64,000 bases of DNA, from contig NZ_FOHW01000008.1 in assembly GCF_900111735.1 (NCBI RefSeq), forward strand, positions 23,413 through 87,412, written 5' to 3'. Made by a program: the position numbers and the translations under genes. Numbering within the stretch: position 1 is the first letter of the stretch; every line of letters begins with the position of its first letter. Positions 33,801 through 42,318 of this stretch are shown here, piece after piece. This stretch comes from Pseudomonas graminis (GTDB taxonomy: Bacteria; Pseudomonadota; Gammaproteobacteria; Pseudomonadales; Pseudomonadaceae). The notes beneath the pieces are model-generated. The model was not told the DNA's origin, did no database searches, and saw only the letters and a program-made list of their open reading frames with translations.

Positions 33801-34958
33801 ATGTTTTTCCCCATCTACCTGCTGTCAGCTGCGGGCTTTACCGTGCTGACCACAGAGTTCGTCATCGTCGGCCTGTTGCCCGCCATCGCCCGCGACCTGG
33901 CTGTCACCATCCCTCAGGCCGGCTTGCTGGTCACGCTGTTCGCCTTCACCGTGGCCTGCTTCGGCCCGTTCCTGACGGCGTATTTTTCGCGCTTCGAGCG
34001 CAAGCGCCTGTTCATTTCGGTGCTGATCATGTTTGGCGTCTCCAACGTCGTTGCAGCGCTGGCGCCCAACATCTGGGTGATGGCCGCCGCGCGACTGATC
34101 CCGGCACTCGGGCTGCCGGTGTTCTGGGCCCTGGCCAGCGAAACCGCCGTAGATATCGTCGGCCCGGACCATGCTGGCCGCGCGATCGCCAAGATCGGCT
34201 TCGGCATCGTCTGCGCCACAGTGTTCGGCATCCCCGTCGGCACACTGATCTCGGACGCCATCGGCTGGCGGAGTGCCTTTGCCTTCCTTGCGGTGATGGC
34301 GTTCGCCAAGGCGTTGCTGCTGTTCATTTACCTGCCCCGCAGCGTGCACAAGGACCAAGCCTCTTTCCGCAGCCAGTTTCGGATTCTGCGCAGCCCGTTG
34401 ATGCAGGGCCACGTGCTGCTGTCGGTGCTGGTCTTCAGCGGCATGTTCACCGCGTACACCTACCTGGCCGACATGCTGGAGCGGCTGGCCGGATTCAACG
34501 GCACGGTGGTTGGCTGGTGCCTGATGGGCTTTGGTGCGGTAGGCCTGCTGGGTAACTCTCTTGGCGGGCGGCTGGTGGACCGCCATCCGTTGATCGCCAG
34601 CCTGACCTTCTGCACCTTCATGATCGGCGGCATGGTCATGGTGGTGCCGAGCATGCACTCGCTGCCTGCGCTGGCCTTGGCGCTGGCCGTGTGGGGCGCG
34701 ACCCAGGCGGCGCTGTTTCTGGTCAGCCATGTCCGGCTGATGAAAGCCGCGCCACAGGCCCCGGCCTTTGCCGCCTCGCTGAACATCGCCGGTGCCAACC
34801 TGGGCATCGGCATTGGCGCGATCATCGGCGGACGGGTGATCGACCATCTTGGCCTTGGCAGCCTGGGCTTCGCCGCGGCCGGCATCATCCTGCTGTCGAT
34901 CCTGCTGGCCTTGTTGCTGATGACCGTCCGCCCAAACCCTGCAGCCTGTGACGTCTAG
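33801..34958 (+). CDS. MFS transporter, DHA1-type efflux family
   Basis: 385 residues from ATG 33801 (GGAG six bases upstream). Twelve helices; TTEFVIVGLLPAIARDL and the loop FSRFERKRLF near 66 are typical of the arabinose-efflux/YdhP-like branch. It is strongly similar to the protein at 45522-46706 in this window (shared LLVTLFAFTV, FGPFLTA and AARLIPALGLPVFW blocks), so the two are paralogues. Substrate unknown. It ends on the palindrome CTAG, whose other strand is the stop of nhaR. Confidence 0.88.
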   Translation: MFFPIYLLSAAGFTVLTTEFVIVGLLPAIARDLAVTIPQAGLLVTLFAFTVACFGPFLTAYFSRFERKRLFISVLIMFGVSNVVAALAPNIWVMAAARLIPALGLPVFWALASETAVDIVGPDHAGRAIAKIGFGIVCATVFGIPVGTLISDAIGWRSAFAFLAVMAFAKALLLFIYLPRSVHKDQASFRSQFRILRSPLMQGHVLLSVLVFSGMFTAYTYLADMLERLAGFNGTVVGWCLMGFGAVGLLGNSLGGRLVDRHPLIASLTFCTFMIGGMVMVVPSMHSLPALALALAVWGATQAALFLVSHVRLMKAAPQAPAFAASLNIAGANLGIGIGAIIGGRVIDHLGLGSLGFAAAGIILLSILLALLLMTVRPNPAACDV

Positions 34959-35851
34959 TCCGGGAACAACTGGTGGCGTGCGCCTTCGGTGATCGCAACG
35001 ATGCCGGGGTGCCTGACCTTGCGCTCGACCGAGATCGCGTAGAACGACTCGGTCACGGCGTCGGTGTGGCCGATCAATTCGACGTCGTATTGCTCGATCA
35101 CTTCATCGGCGATGACGCTCGGCGCAATGAAAATTCCGCTGCCTGATTTGCCAAAGGCCTTCATCAGGGCGCTGTCGTCGAATTCGCCGACGATTTTCGG
35201 CTGGATATTCTGCTCGGCGAACCAGCGCATCAGCCGGCTGCGCACCACCGTCTGCTGGCCGGGAACCAGCAGCGGCGCGCCTTGCATGCCGTGGGGGAAG
35301 TTCTCGCCGTACAGGTCGGCGAGGGCGCGGGTGGCAAAAAAACTCACGCCGCATTCGCCGAGCTTCTGGCTGTAGCCTTTAATGTCCAGATGAGAGGGCA
35401 TCGGGCTGTCGGAAATGACCAGGTCCAGGCGCTGAATCGCAAGGTCCGCCAGCAGGCGTTCAAGCTGGTCTTCGCGGCAACTGATGCGCACCAGCTCGTT
35501 GAGCGCCATGCTTGGCGCGATGAGCCGATAGACAATGGATTTGGGCACGACATCGGCGACGCCGACGCGAAAAAGGATTTGCTGCTCGTCCGGTTGCGCC
35601 CGCAGAACCGCTTCGAGCTCGCCACCCAGCTGAAACATCTGTTCGGCGTAGGGCAGGGCGACGCGTCCGGTTTCGGTCAGCTCCAGTTGACGGCCCACGC
35701 GCTTGAACAACTCGACGCCGTAGGTCTGCTCCAGCAGGCTGATTTGCCCACTGATGGTCTGGGGCGTCAGGTTCAGCTGCTCGCAGGCGCGGACGATACT
35801 GCCGGTTTTGGCCACGACCCAGAAGTAATGCAGCTGTCGGTAATTGAGCAT
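34955..35851 (-). CDS. nhaR: LysR-type regulator NhaR
   Basis: 298 residues from ATG 35851 (MLNYRQLHYFWVVA), where homologues begin; a GTG four codons upstream is possible. N-terminal winged helix-turn-helix with GSIVRACEQLNLTPQTISGQIS near residue 18, then a periplasmic-binding-type effector domain. NhaR activates the sodium/proton antiporter gene nhaA and responds to Na+ in E. coli. No antiporter gene is adjacent here. It shares its stop bases with the convergent MFS gene. Confidence 0.9.
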   Translation of the reverse strand: MLNYRQLHYFWVVAKTGSIVRACEQLNLTPQTISGQISLLEQTYGVELFKRVGRQLELTETGRVALPYAEQMFQLGGELEAVLRAQPDEQQILFRVGVADVVPKSIVYRLIAPSMALNELVRISCREDQLERLLADLAIQRLDLVISDSPMPSHLDIKGYSQKLGECGVSFFATRALADLYGENFPHGMQGAPLLVPGQQTVVRSRLMRWFAEQNIQPKIVGEFDDSALMKAFGKSGSGIFIAPSVIADEVIEQYDVELIGHTDAVTESFYAISVERKVRHPGIVAITEGARHQLFPD

Positions 35852-35968
35852 GGTCGTCGTCACTTCGGGAAAACCGAAGTATACGCCTGAAAAATACGAA
35901 TTTTACTGAAGTGTTTCCGTCCCTAGAATGCCGCCCTATCCCCTGAACTGATACTGGACACTCGTTAT

Positions 35969-36733
35969 ATGGAATACCTTCTGGAACTGGCTGCAAGCCC
36001 AACGGCGTGGATCGCCCTGGCGACACTGGTCGTCATGGAAATCGTGCTCGGTATCGACAACCTCATCTTCATCTCGATCCTCACCAACAAGCTGCCGGTG
36101 CATCAGCGCACCAAGGCGCGCCGGATCGGTATCAGCATGGCGTTGATCCTGCGTCTGGGCCTGCTGACCACCGTGGCGTGGATTGTTCAGCTGACTGCGC
36201 CGGTGGTCGAAGTGTTCGGCCAGACGTTCTCCTGGAAGGACATGATCCTGATTGCCGGTGGCTTGTTCCTGGTCTGGAAGGCCACCACCGAGATCCACCA
36301 CAGTGTCGACATCAAGAGCGAAGCCGAGAAAGCCGCTTCCAGCACCGTCACCCTGGGCATGGCTGCAGCGATCGGTCAGATTCTGATGCTCGACCTGGTG
36401 TTCTCCATCGACAGTATCGTCACCGCCGTTGGCATGACCGAGCACTTGCCGATCATGGTCATCGCCGTAGTGGCCGCCGTGGTCGTGATGCTGGTGGCGT
36501 CGGAGCCTCTCGCCAAGTTCATCAACGACAACCCGACCGTGGTCATGTTGGCGCTGGGCTTCCTGATCATGATCGGCATGACGCTGATCGCTGAAGGCTT
36601 CGGCGCCCACGTACCGAAAGGCTATGTGTACACCGCCATGGCGTTCTCGGCGCTGATTGAAGTGCTGAACATGCTGGTTCGCCGGTCCCGCCAGCGCCGT
36701 CTGGAAGCCGAGGCGCAGGGCCAGAAGGTCTGA
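35969..36733 (+). CDS. TerC family integral membrane protein
   Basis: 254 residues, about seven predicted helices. The family signature [18 protein letters not shown] near residue 24 has an intramembrane Asp, and [21 protein letters not shown] near 140 is the matching second half. TerC homologues take part in metal homeostasis, notably Mn2+ export or insertion into exported enzymes, and in tellurite resistance. This form lacks the CBS and CorC domains of longer relatives. Divergent from nhaR; a bidirectional terminator follows. Confidence 0.9.
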   Translation: MEYLLELAASPTAWIALATLVVMEIVLGIDNLIFISILTNKLPVHQRTKARRIGISMALILRLGLLTTVAWIVQLTAPVVEVFGQTFSWKDMILIAGGLFLVWKATTEIHHSVDIKSEAEKAASSTVTLGMAAAIGQILMLDLVFSIDSIVTAVGMTEHLPIMVIAVVAAVVVMLVASEPLAKFINDNPTVVMLALGFLIMIGMTLIAEGFGAHVPKGYVYTAMAFSALIEVLNMLVRRSRQRRLEAEAQGQKV

Positions 36734-36803
36734 CGCCGAGGTGAGCTCCGCCTGACTATCAAGGGCGGAGCAGGAAGGAAGAAGCGGTAAATAGCGAGGC
36801 AAT

Positions 36804-36847
36804 AAAAAACGGTCGGGAATGGAAAGCCATTACCGACCGTTTTCGTT
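36804..36847. terminator. Bidirectional terminator between terC and a small membrane-protein gene
   Basis: Eleven-bp stem AAAACGGTCGG / CCGACCGTTTT that continues inward as GAATGG / CCATTA. T-runs follow on both strands. Confidence 0.85.
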
Positions 36848-36877
36848 TGTACTGTGATCCATCAGTACACGGCAGTA

Positions 36878-37054
36878 TCAGTGCGCCGTGACATGACGGA
36901 TTTTGCGTTGTGCACGCTCTACGGATTTCGCGGCTTCGGTTTCCCGATAATGCGGATGATGGCGACGCGAGATGCGCATCACCCCCCACAACATGGCAGC
37001 CGCAACGGCCAGCCAGGCACCGATCAACATCACAATGGTCATTCCGAGGCTCAT
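36878..37054 (-). CDS. Small single-pass membrane protein (58 aa)
   Basis: 58 residues from ATG 37054 to TGA at 36878, with a strong ribosome site (GGAGG five bases before the ATG). One membrane helix (MTIVMLIGAWLAVAAAMLWG, residues 5-24) is followed by a His- and Arg-rich cytoplasmic tail (RISRRHHPHYRETEAAKS and ERAQRKIRH). It is convergent with the terC-family gene and ends 31 bp before the shared terminator. Too short for usual gene-finding cut-offs. Function unknown. Confidence 0.7.
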   Translation of the reverse strand: MSLGMTIVMLIGAWLAVAAAMLWGVMRISRRHHPHYRETEAAKSVERAQRKIRHVTAH

Positions 37055-37271
37055 GGCTTCCTCCGGCTCTTCTCTTCGTCTCTTGGTAATCGACAGTCTA
37101 GCTTCCCTGTTGTTGCTAAAAATTGACCGATGGTAGCAATTGCATGACCGATTCGTTCTATCCGCTCGCGTTGACAGCGCTTCGGGCTATACCGCAACCG
37201 GTGGCGGCTCTATCATCCGCGCTTCGGCCGGATCTCGGCATCCGTCTCCATCAGTCAAAAGAGTGAAGAAT

Positions 37272-37991
37272 GTGCGGGCATTGACGCGATTGGATAGCGT
37301 TGCGGGTCGACGCAAATGGCTGGCCCTTGCTGCCGTGCTGGTCTTGGCAGGTTGCTCGAATGCCCACAACTGGAAGCCCGGCTACCCGCCGATGTACAAG
37401 ACGCTGCCCGACCGGGTGGAAATCAACGCGGTGCCGTCGTTCCGGGGCAAGGATTATCAGAGCGCACCCTTCGCGCTGGCCAGCATGCTGACCGTGCATG
37501 GCGTACAAACCACGCCCGGGTTGCTGGAAAAACCGCTGAAACTGCCGGGCGCCGAAGACCGGCTCGACCGCAGCATGCTGGACCTGGCTCGGGAATACGG
37601 CTTTGTGGTGTACCCCGTCGACCATGGTCTGCCTGATCTGCTGGCCCAGGTGTCGGCGGGGTATCCGGTTCTGGTACGGTTTTCGGACGGCTCCCTGATG
37701 TGGAAAGAGCAGCGCTACGGCGTGCTGGTCGGCTTTGATCAGAACAAGCGTACGGTGCTGATCTATACCGGGCCGGGGCGAGTGACGACGAGCTTCGATT
37801 CGTTTACTTCGGACTGGAACGACGCCGGCAACTGGGCCGTGCTGATTCAGGGCCCGCGCCAGGTGCCGGTGCCGGTGGACCGTGAGCGCTGGCTGAAGGC
37901 CGCCAATGATCTGGCCCAGGCCGGGCAGGAACAGGCGGCGGGTGAGGCGGTCAAGGCGCTGAACAATCCGGCTTCCCGCTCAGAAAAATGA
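37272..37991 (+). CDS. C39-peptidase-like lipoprotein without catalytic Cys and His
   Basis: 239 residues from GTG 37272. A lipoprotein signal ends at the lipobox LAGC near residue 25. The mature part resembles papain-like C39 domains, but the position of the nucleophile reads DYQSAPFALASML where active members have QCGP. The expected His segment reads QRYGVLVGF where active members have HYVVVVG. It is therefore probably a non-enzymatic binding protein. A C-terminal helical stretch (DLAQAGQEQAAGEAVKALNN) looks like a tetratricopeptide-type tail. A REPIN follows. Confidence 0.75.
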   Translation: MRALTRLDSVAGRRKWLALAAVLVLAGCSNAHNWKPGYPPMYKTLPDRVEINAVPSFRGKDYQSAPFALASMLTVHGVQTTPGLLEKPLKLPGAEDRLDRSMLDLAREYGFVVYPVDHGLPDLLAQVSAGYPVLVRFSDGSLMWKEQRYGVLVGFDQNKRTVLIYTGPGRVTTSFDSFTSDWNDAGNWAVLIQGPRQVPVPVDRERWLKAANDLAQAGQEQAAGEAVKALNNPASRSEK

Positions 37992-38020
37992 GTGGTGATT
38001 CCGGGCTGGTTGCAAAACCT

Positions 38021-38107
38021 GTAGGAACCGGCTTGCTGGCGAACGCGGTGGGTCAGTCGCCCCTTTAGCGCCTGATCGATGGCATTCGCGGGCAAGCGCG
38101 CTCCTAC
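38021..38107. repeat. REPIN with one divergent arm
   Basis: The left arm is gtaggaaccggcttgctggcg, a variant type. The right arm is the common CGCGGGCAAGCGCGCTCCTAC. It lies between two convergent genes. Confidence 0.75.
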
Positions 38108-38152
38108 AATGGGACGGACATCCGAGCCCGGGAGACTTACCGGCGTGGTCCG

Positions 38153-39436
38153 TCAGAACCCCAGCTTGTCCCGCAGGCTGTAATACCAGGCACCCAATGC
38201 CGTCAGCGGCGTGCGCAAGAGTTGCCCGCCGGGGAACGGGTAGTGGGGCAGGCCGGCGAAGGCGTCGAATCGTTCTGCCTGTCCGCGCAAGGCTTCGGCC
38301 AGCACTTTGCCGGCCAGATGGGTGTAGGTCACCCCGTGGCCGCTGCATCCCTGGGAGTAGTAGATGTTATCGCCCAGCCGGCCGACTTGCGGCAACCGCG
38401 ACAAGGTCAGCAGGAAGTTGCCGGTCCAGGCGTAATCGATCTTCACGTCTTTCAGTTGCGGAAACGCCTTGAGCATCTTCGGCCGGATGATGGCTTCGAT
38501 ATTTGCCGGGTCGCGCGCGCCGTACACCACGCCGCCGCCGAAGATCAGACGCTTGTCGCCGGAAAGCCGGTAGTAATCCAGCAGGTAGTTGCAATCCTCG
38601 ACGCAGTAATCCTGGGGCAGCAGTGTGCTCGCCAGTTCCTTGCTCAGCGGCTCGGTTGTAATGACCTGAGTGCCGCAGGGCATCGACTTGGCCGCCAGTT
38701 CCGGGACCAGATTGCCCAGATAGGCGTTGCCCGCGACGATGACGAACTTCGCCCGAACCTTGCCCTCGGCGGTGTGCACCACCGGGCTGGCGCCGCGATC
38801 AATGCGCGTTGCCGCCGACTGTTCGTAAATGACTCCACCCAGCGACTCGACCGCCGCCGCTTCGCCCAGCGCCAGGTTCAGCGGGTGGATATGACCGCCG
38901 CTCATGTCGAGCAGGCCGCCAATGTATTGGTCGCATGCCACCACTTCACGGATGCGGCGCTGGTCCATCAGCTCCAGCTGCGTGTGCCCGTAGCGTTCCC
39001 AGAGAAGTTTTTGCGATTCCAGATGGCCCATCTGCTTGGGCGTGATCGCGGCGAAAACGCCGCCATCTTTCAGGTCGCACTGGATCTGGTATTTGGCGAC
39101 GCGGTCCCGGATGATCTGCGCGCCCTCGAAAGCCATGTGCCCGAGCAGTTGCGCTTCCTTCGGTCCGACCGTCTTTTCGATGGTGTCGATGTCGCGGCTG
39201 TAACTGTTGACGATTTGCCCGCCGTTACGGCCCGAGGCGCCGAAACCGACTTTTGCGGCTTCCAGCACGGTGACCTTGAAGCCGTGTTCCAGGAGAAACA
39301 GCGCGCTGGAGAGTCCGGTGTAACCTGCGCCGATGATGACCACGTCGGTCTCGACGTCCCCTTGCAGCCGAGGCCGAACCGGAACGGGGTTGGCGGAAGC
39401 GGCGTAGTAGGAATGTGGGTATGGCGTGTTCGTCAT
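38153..39436 (-). CDS. FAD-dependent amine oxidoreductase, PuuB-like
   Basis: 427 residues of the DAO family. The FAD motif VVIIGAGYTGLSSALFLLE is near residue 32, GFGASGRNGGQIVN near 64, and the C-terminal FAD contact YYSQGCSGHGVTYTHLAGK near 365. The N-terminus (PYPHSYYAASAN) and length match gamma-glutamylputrescine oxidase, which oxidises gamma-glutamyl-putrescine with release of ammonia and peroxide in putrescine catabolism. Pseudomonas has several paralogues of this type and no Puu partners are adjacent, so the substrate is uncertain. Confidence 0.8.
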   Translation of the reverse strand: MTNTPYPHSYYAASANPVPVRPRLQGDVETDVVIIGAGYTGLSSALFLLEHGFKVTVLEAAKVGFGASGRNGGQIVNSYSRDIDTIEKTVGPKEAQLLGHMAFEGAQIIRDRVAKYQIQCDLKDGGVFAAITPKQMGHLESQKLLWERYGHTQLELMDQRRIREVVACDQYIGGLLDMSGGHIHPLNLALGEAAAVESLGGVIYEQSAATRIDRGASPVVHTAEGKVRAKFVIVAGNAYLGNLVPELAAKSMPCGTQVITTEPLSKELASTLLPQDYCVEDCNYLLDYYRLSGDKRLIFGGGVVYGARDPANIEAIIRPKMLKAFPQLKDVKIDYAWTGNFLLTLSRLPQVGRLGDNIYYSQGCSGHGVTYTHLAGKVLAEALRGQAERFDAFAGLPHYPFPGGQLLRTPLTALGAWYYSLRDKLGF

Positions 39437-39631
39437 CCTGTAACCCCTGTTTTATATTTTTTACGAATGGGCGGATCCTACCTGAGATGAAATTTGGCGG
39501 CCAGCCGCCGTGGGAGGTTTGCCGCCTGGTAAAGGCGTTTGCTGCCGAGGCATAGGCACATTGACTCAACCCGGTTCATGAGCGCCGGCGCAAATAGCTC
39601 GCACATTCATAGGCTTAGGGATGAATCGAAG

Positions 39632-39659
39632 TTGACAGCGTTTCGAATCTCGGTAGAAT
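39632..39659 (+). promoter_or_regulatory. tRNA-Val promoter (first copy)
   Basis: TTGACA at 39632-39637 and TAGAAT at 39654-39659, spaced 16 bp, followed by a GC-rich discriminator (GCCGCCCC) typical of stringently controlled stable-RNA genes. Confidence 0.85.
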
Positions 39660-39672
39660 GCCGCCCCACAGC

Positions 39673-39749
39673 AGGCACGTAGCTCAGTTGGTTAGAGCAC
39701 CACCTTGACATGGTGGGGGTCGTTGGTTCGAGTCCAATCGCGCCTACCA
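39673..39749 (+). tRNA. tRNA-Val (GAC)
   Basis: 77 bases including encoded CCA. Anticodon stem CCACC/GGTGG with loop TTGACAT gives anticodon GAC; T-stem GTTGG/CCAAT. The acceptor stem AGGCACG / CGCGCCT contains an A5-C68 mismatch. Identical to the copy at 40881-40957. Confidence 0.97.
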
Positions 39750-39780
39750 AACAAATCCGCTCTGCTGGGCGGTAAAGAAA

Positions 39781-39811
39781 AAGGGTGGCCCGCAAGGGTC
39801 ACCCTTTTTTT
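39781..39811 (+). terminator. Terminator of the first tRNA-Val gene
   Basis: Stem AAGGGTG...CACCCTT with inner GCCC/GGGT pairing, followed by T7. Confidence 0.85.
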
Positions 39812-39859
39812 GTGCTCGAACCTGAATCATCCGGGCCGTGTGGTCGTTCCGCGGTTCTG

Positions 39860-40081
39860 TCACTCGCCCTTGGCGCGAGTAATGCGGCCCGCTCTGATCT
39901 CGTCCACATAGGCGCGCAGCCGATCAGCGTCCTTGTACTGCTGATTCATCAAGTGCAACACCGCGACCACATCCACATCGTTGACACGTTCGGCCAAGCG
40001 GCTGATTTCGCCGGCAGTGCTTTCCAGATTGGCCGCAATGCTGCTCAGGTCACGCTTGAGTTCCAGCGCTGATTTTTTCAT
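39860..40081 (-). CDS. Small helical hypothetical protein (73 aa)
   Basis: 73 residues from ATG 40081 (MKKSALELKRDLSS). It is almost entirely helical with a heptad-like pattern (ANLESTAGEISRLAERVNDVD, then a second helix YKDADRLRAYVDEIRAG), suggesting a short coiled coil. No signal peptide; ribosome site weak. It lies in the spacer between the two tRNA-Val copies, facing against them. Family not recognised. Confidence 0.6.
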   Translation of the reverse strand: MKKSALELKRDLSSIAANLESTAGEISRLAERVNDVDVVAVLHLMNQQYKDADRLRAYVDEIRAGRITRAKGE

Positions 40082-40245
40082 GCCCACGGTGCCGCTCTCC
40101 ACTGTTGATGACGCCCGGGCCCGCGACTCTGTTTCGAGCGCGGCGGCGACGCACTATATCAAAGCACGCCGGTCATCCACGACAACCAGGCACGAAAAGG
40201 GCGCTGTTCAAGCGCCCTCTGCTGTCTCAAGTGCGTGGGTGGCTA

Positions 40246-40569
40246 TCAGCCGCCTGCGCCCCCGGCACTTGACGAGCCCGAGCCCTTGCTGCCGCCGCCG
40301 GTGGTGGTATCGCCACCGGGCAAGTCAGCATCGTTCTTGTTGCCCGTGCCATTGCTCATCGACGTGCCGCCGCCAATGCTGATGCCTTTCTTGGTTTGCG
40401 TGTCCACCTCGGACCCTTGGCGGGCCGGGTCGCTGCCCTGTACGCGTGGGTCGATACCGGTTTGCGATGGTGGCGGACCCATGTCAGGCGACGTGGCGCC
40501 AGCCAGCGCGGCAAGGGAGGTGCAGGACAGCGCGCAGCCCAGCGTTATTGCAGCGAGTGATCTGTTCAT
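40246..40569 (-). CDS. Small secreted Gly/Ser-rich low-complexity protein
   Basis: 107 residues from ATG 40569 (MNRSLAAITLG). The signal peptide ends near ALA at residue 24. The mature part is disordered, has one short polar block (GSEVDTQTKKGISIGG) and ends in Gly/Ser repeats. Layout and composition match the protein at 11550-11864, though direct similarity is limited to low complexity. It lies between the two tRNA-Val copies. Function unknown. Confidence 0.65.
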   Translation of the reverse strand: MNRSLAAITLGCALSCTSLAALAGATSPDMGPPPSQTGIDPRVQGSDPARQGSEVDTQTKKGISIGGGTSMSNGTGNKNDADLPGGDTTTGGGSKGSGSSSAGGAGG

Positions 40570-40880
40570 CAGGTGATCTCCGTGTCGTAATTCCTTGTGG
40601 TCATTGGGCATCGGATGTTTGTCCGAAGTGCCATCACGGCGACAGGCGGCATATCGGGCGGGCAAGGCTGACAGGCTGTCGCTGATTCGAGCGAGTAGGG
40701 GCTGACTATCCGCACGCAGGTCACGGTGTTAATCGCCCGAATCTGGCGGAGCAACTGTCGCCCCCGGGGTCAATCCGCCCGTGTCGATGTGCCGGGGAAA
40801 TAATTTGCATATTCATAGGCTTACTGGGCGAAAAAGACGTTGACAGCTATTTGAATATCCGTAGAATGCCGACCCACAGC
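40570..40880. other. Intergenic region upstream of the second tRNA-Val
   Basis: 311 bp. It carries the second tRNA promoter: TTGACA at 40840-40845 and TAGAAT at 40862-40867, 16-bp spacing. Nothing else is supported. Confidence 0.7.
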
Positions 40881-40957
40881 AGGCACGTAGCTCAGTTGGT
40901 TAGAGCACCACCTTGACATGGTGGGGGTCGTTGGTTCGAGTCCAATCGCGCCTACCA
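40881..40957 (+). tRNA. tRNA-Val (GAC), second copy
   Basis: 77 bases, identical to 39673-39749 including the encoded CCA and the A5-C68 acceptor mismatch. The immediate flanks (CAGC before, AAACAAATCCGCTCTGCTGGGCGG-like after) are also nearly duplicated. Confidence 0.97.
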
Positions 40958-40985
40958 AACAAAATCCGCTCTGCTGGGCGGTGAC

Positions 40986-41019
40986 AAAAAAGGGCGAATC
41001 GAAAGATTCGCCCTTTTTT
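40986..41019 (+). terminator. Terminator of the second tRNA-Val gene
   Basis: Stem GGGCGAATC / GATTCGCCC with a GAAA tetraloop, followed by T6. Confidence 0.9.
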
Positions 41020-41212
41020 ATTGCCTGAATGTTCACCTCAGGCCAGCCTTCCTCAGGTCAGCCATAGCCCCTATGGCCGGACGTCTCAACCCGATTTCAG
41101 CCCCGTGAGCCATCGCAGACCGCGAAATAAATCCGGTTTTTTTCCCGCTACCGTCTGGACCTTTTCCCATGATGCGCGATCATCAGTGCATGGAAATCCA
41201 GAGGAGGTGTGT

Positions 41213-41770
41213 ATGTTTAGCCGGTCGTTGACCCTTGCCGTTTTGTTCGCCGTATCGAGCCCGTTGCTGGCTGCCGACGGTGATGGCCCACTTTCCCAGG
41301 AGCGCGGCAAGACTCGTCCACTGATCGTCATCGCGTCGAGTTCGGTGGACGCGACGCTGGTGGGCCTGAAGAAAAACCTGGACGAGCCTGCCAACAAGGA
41401 GGGATTCGCCAAGCGCGACATGGTCCTCTACACCATCATCAATACGGTCGGGCAGCGTAACGGCAAAGACCTCGACGCTCAGACCACCATGGCACTGGTC
41501 CGGGAGCTCAAGCTTGGCGCCCAAGCGGGTGGGCAGGCTCAGGTGATCCTGGTGGGCAAAGACGGTGAGAAGAAAATGACCCACAACGGTCCCATCGATC
41601 CGAAGGACATTTTCAGCACCATCGACCAGATGCCGATGGCCGAGAAGGAAGCGGCCGCCGCTGCGCCACCGGCTCCGGTCGCTGAACCGAAGAACACGAC
41701 GCCGTCGGGTAAACCGGGCAAGCCCGGCAAGGCTGCCCCCGCCGCACCGCCTGCCGGGCTGGACGATTAA
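41213..41770 (+). CDS. Exported DUF4174-like protein
   Basis: 185 residues from ATG 41213, preceded by AGGAGGTG, a near-perfect ribosome site. The signal peptide ends near LLAAD at residue 19. The middle (about 30-130) looks like a thioredoxin-fold-derived DUF4174 domain: RPLIVIASSSVDATLVGLKKNL, then QAQVILVGKDGEKKMTHNGPID. There is no CxxC pair, so it should not be a redox enzyme. The C-terminus is a Pro/Ala/Lys-rich tail. Periplasmic role unknown. Confidence 0.75.
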   Translation: MFSRSLTLAVLFAVSSPLLAADGDGPLSQERGKTRPLIVIASSSVDATLVGLKKNLDEPANKEGFAKRDMVLYTIINTVGQRNGKDLDAQTTMALVRELKLGAQAGGQAQVILVGKDGEKKMTHNGPIDPKDIFSTIDQMPMAEKEAAAAAPPAPVAEPKNTTPSGKPGKPGKAAPAAPPAGLDD

Positions 41771-41848
41771 CCGCCCTGACGGCTTACCCATGGGGCTCGC
41801 TTGATGTTGCTGGTAACATCGCTCCTTTTTCAACGGAAAGGGTTTTTG

Positions 41849-42220
41849 ATGAACGGGACTGGGGTGAAACATTGGGCGGGCGCTGTGGCACTGATCATGC
41901 TGGCGGGTGGGTTAACGGGCTGCATGAGCTTGAACCAGACACGCTCGGCCGGGCCGGCGCAGGTTTATACCAGTCAGAAACCCGCGGTCGCCGTTGCCGA
42001 GTGCATCAAGGTGACGTGGGCCAACGTCCAGCTGTTCGGTGATGTAGCGGACGTGTTCATGGCGAAAGGCGATCCTGGCGCTTTCACGGTCTACACCACC
42101 GAAGGCGAGTACTTCGCCGATGTAGCGGGCAAGGCGGGCATGACCAAGGTCAATTTCTACGCCAAGCCCGGCGCCAAGGTGGTTGAGCAGCGTGGCGCGG
42201 TGCTCGCGACCTGCCTCTGA
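41849..42220 (+). CDS. Small lipoprotein
   Basis: 123 residues from ATG 41849 (AAAGGG upstream). The lipobox LTGC near residue 25 marks lipidation. The mature domain begins with a Thr/Ser-rich stretch and has a compact fold (VAVAECIKVTWANVQLFG; GAFTVYTTEGEYFADV), with a second Cys pair (C in AECI and in LATCL at the C-terminus) that could form a disulphide. No family recognised. It follows the DUF4174-like gene by 78 bp in the same direction. Confidence 0.75.
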   Translation: MNGTGVKHWAGAVALIMLAGGLTGCMSLNQTRSAGPAQVYTSQKPAVAVAECIKVTWANVQLFGDVADVFMAKGDPGAFTVYTTEGEYFADVAGKAGMTKVNFYAKPGAKVVEQRGAVLATCL

Positions 42221-42318
42221 TTCAATCCTGCATTCACTGACCTGCGCTGCCCACCCAAGCTCCGCGCAGGTTTTAAACGCTGCAAGGTCTTCACCTCGGC
42301 CGGTCCACCGCGGCTGTT

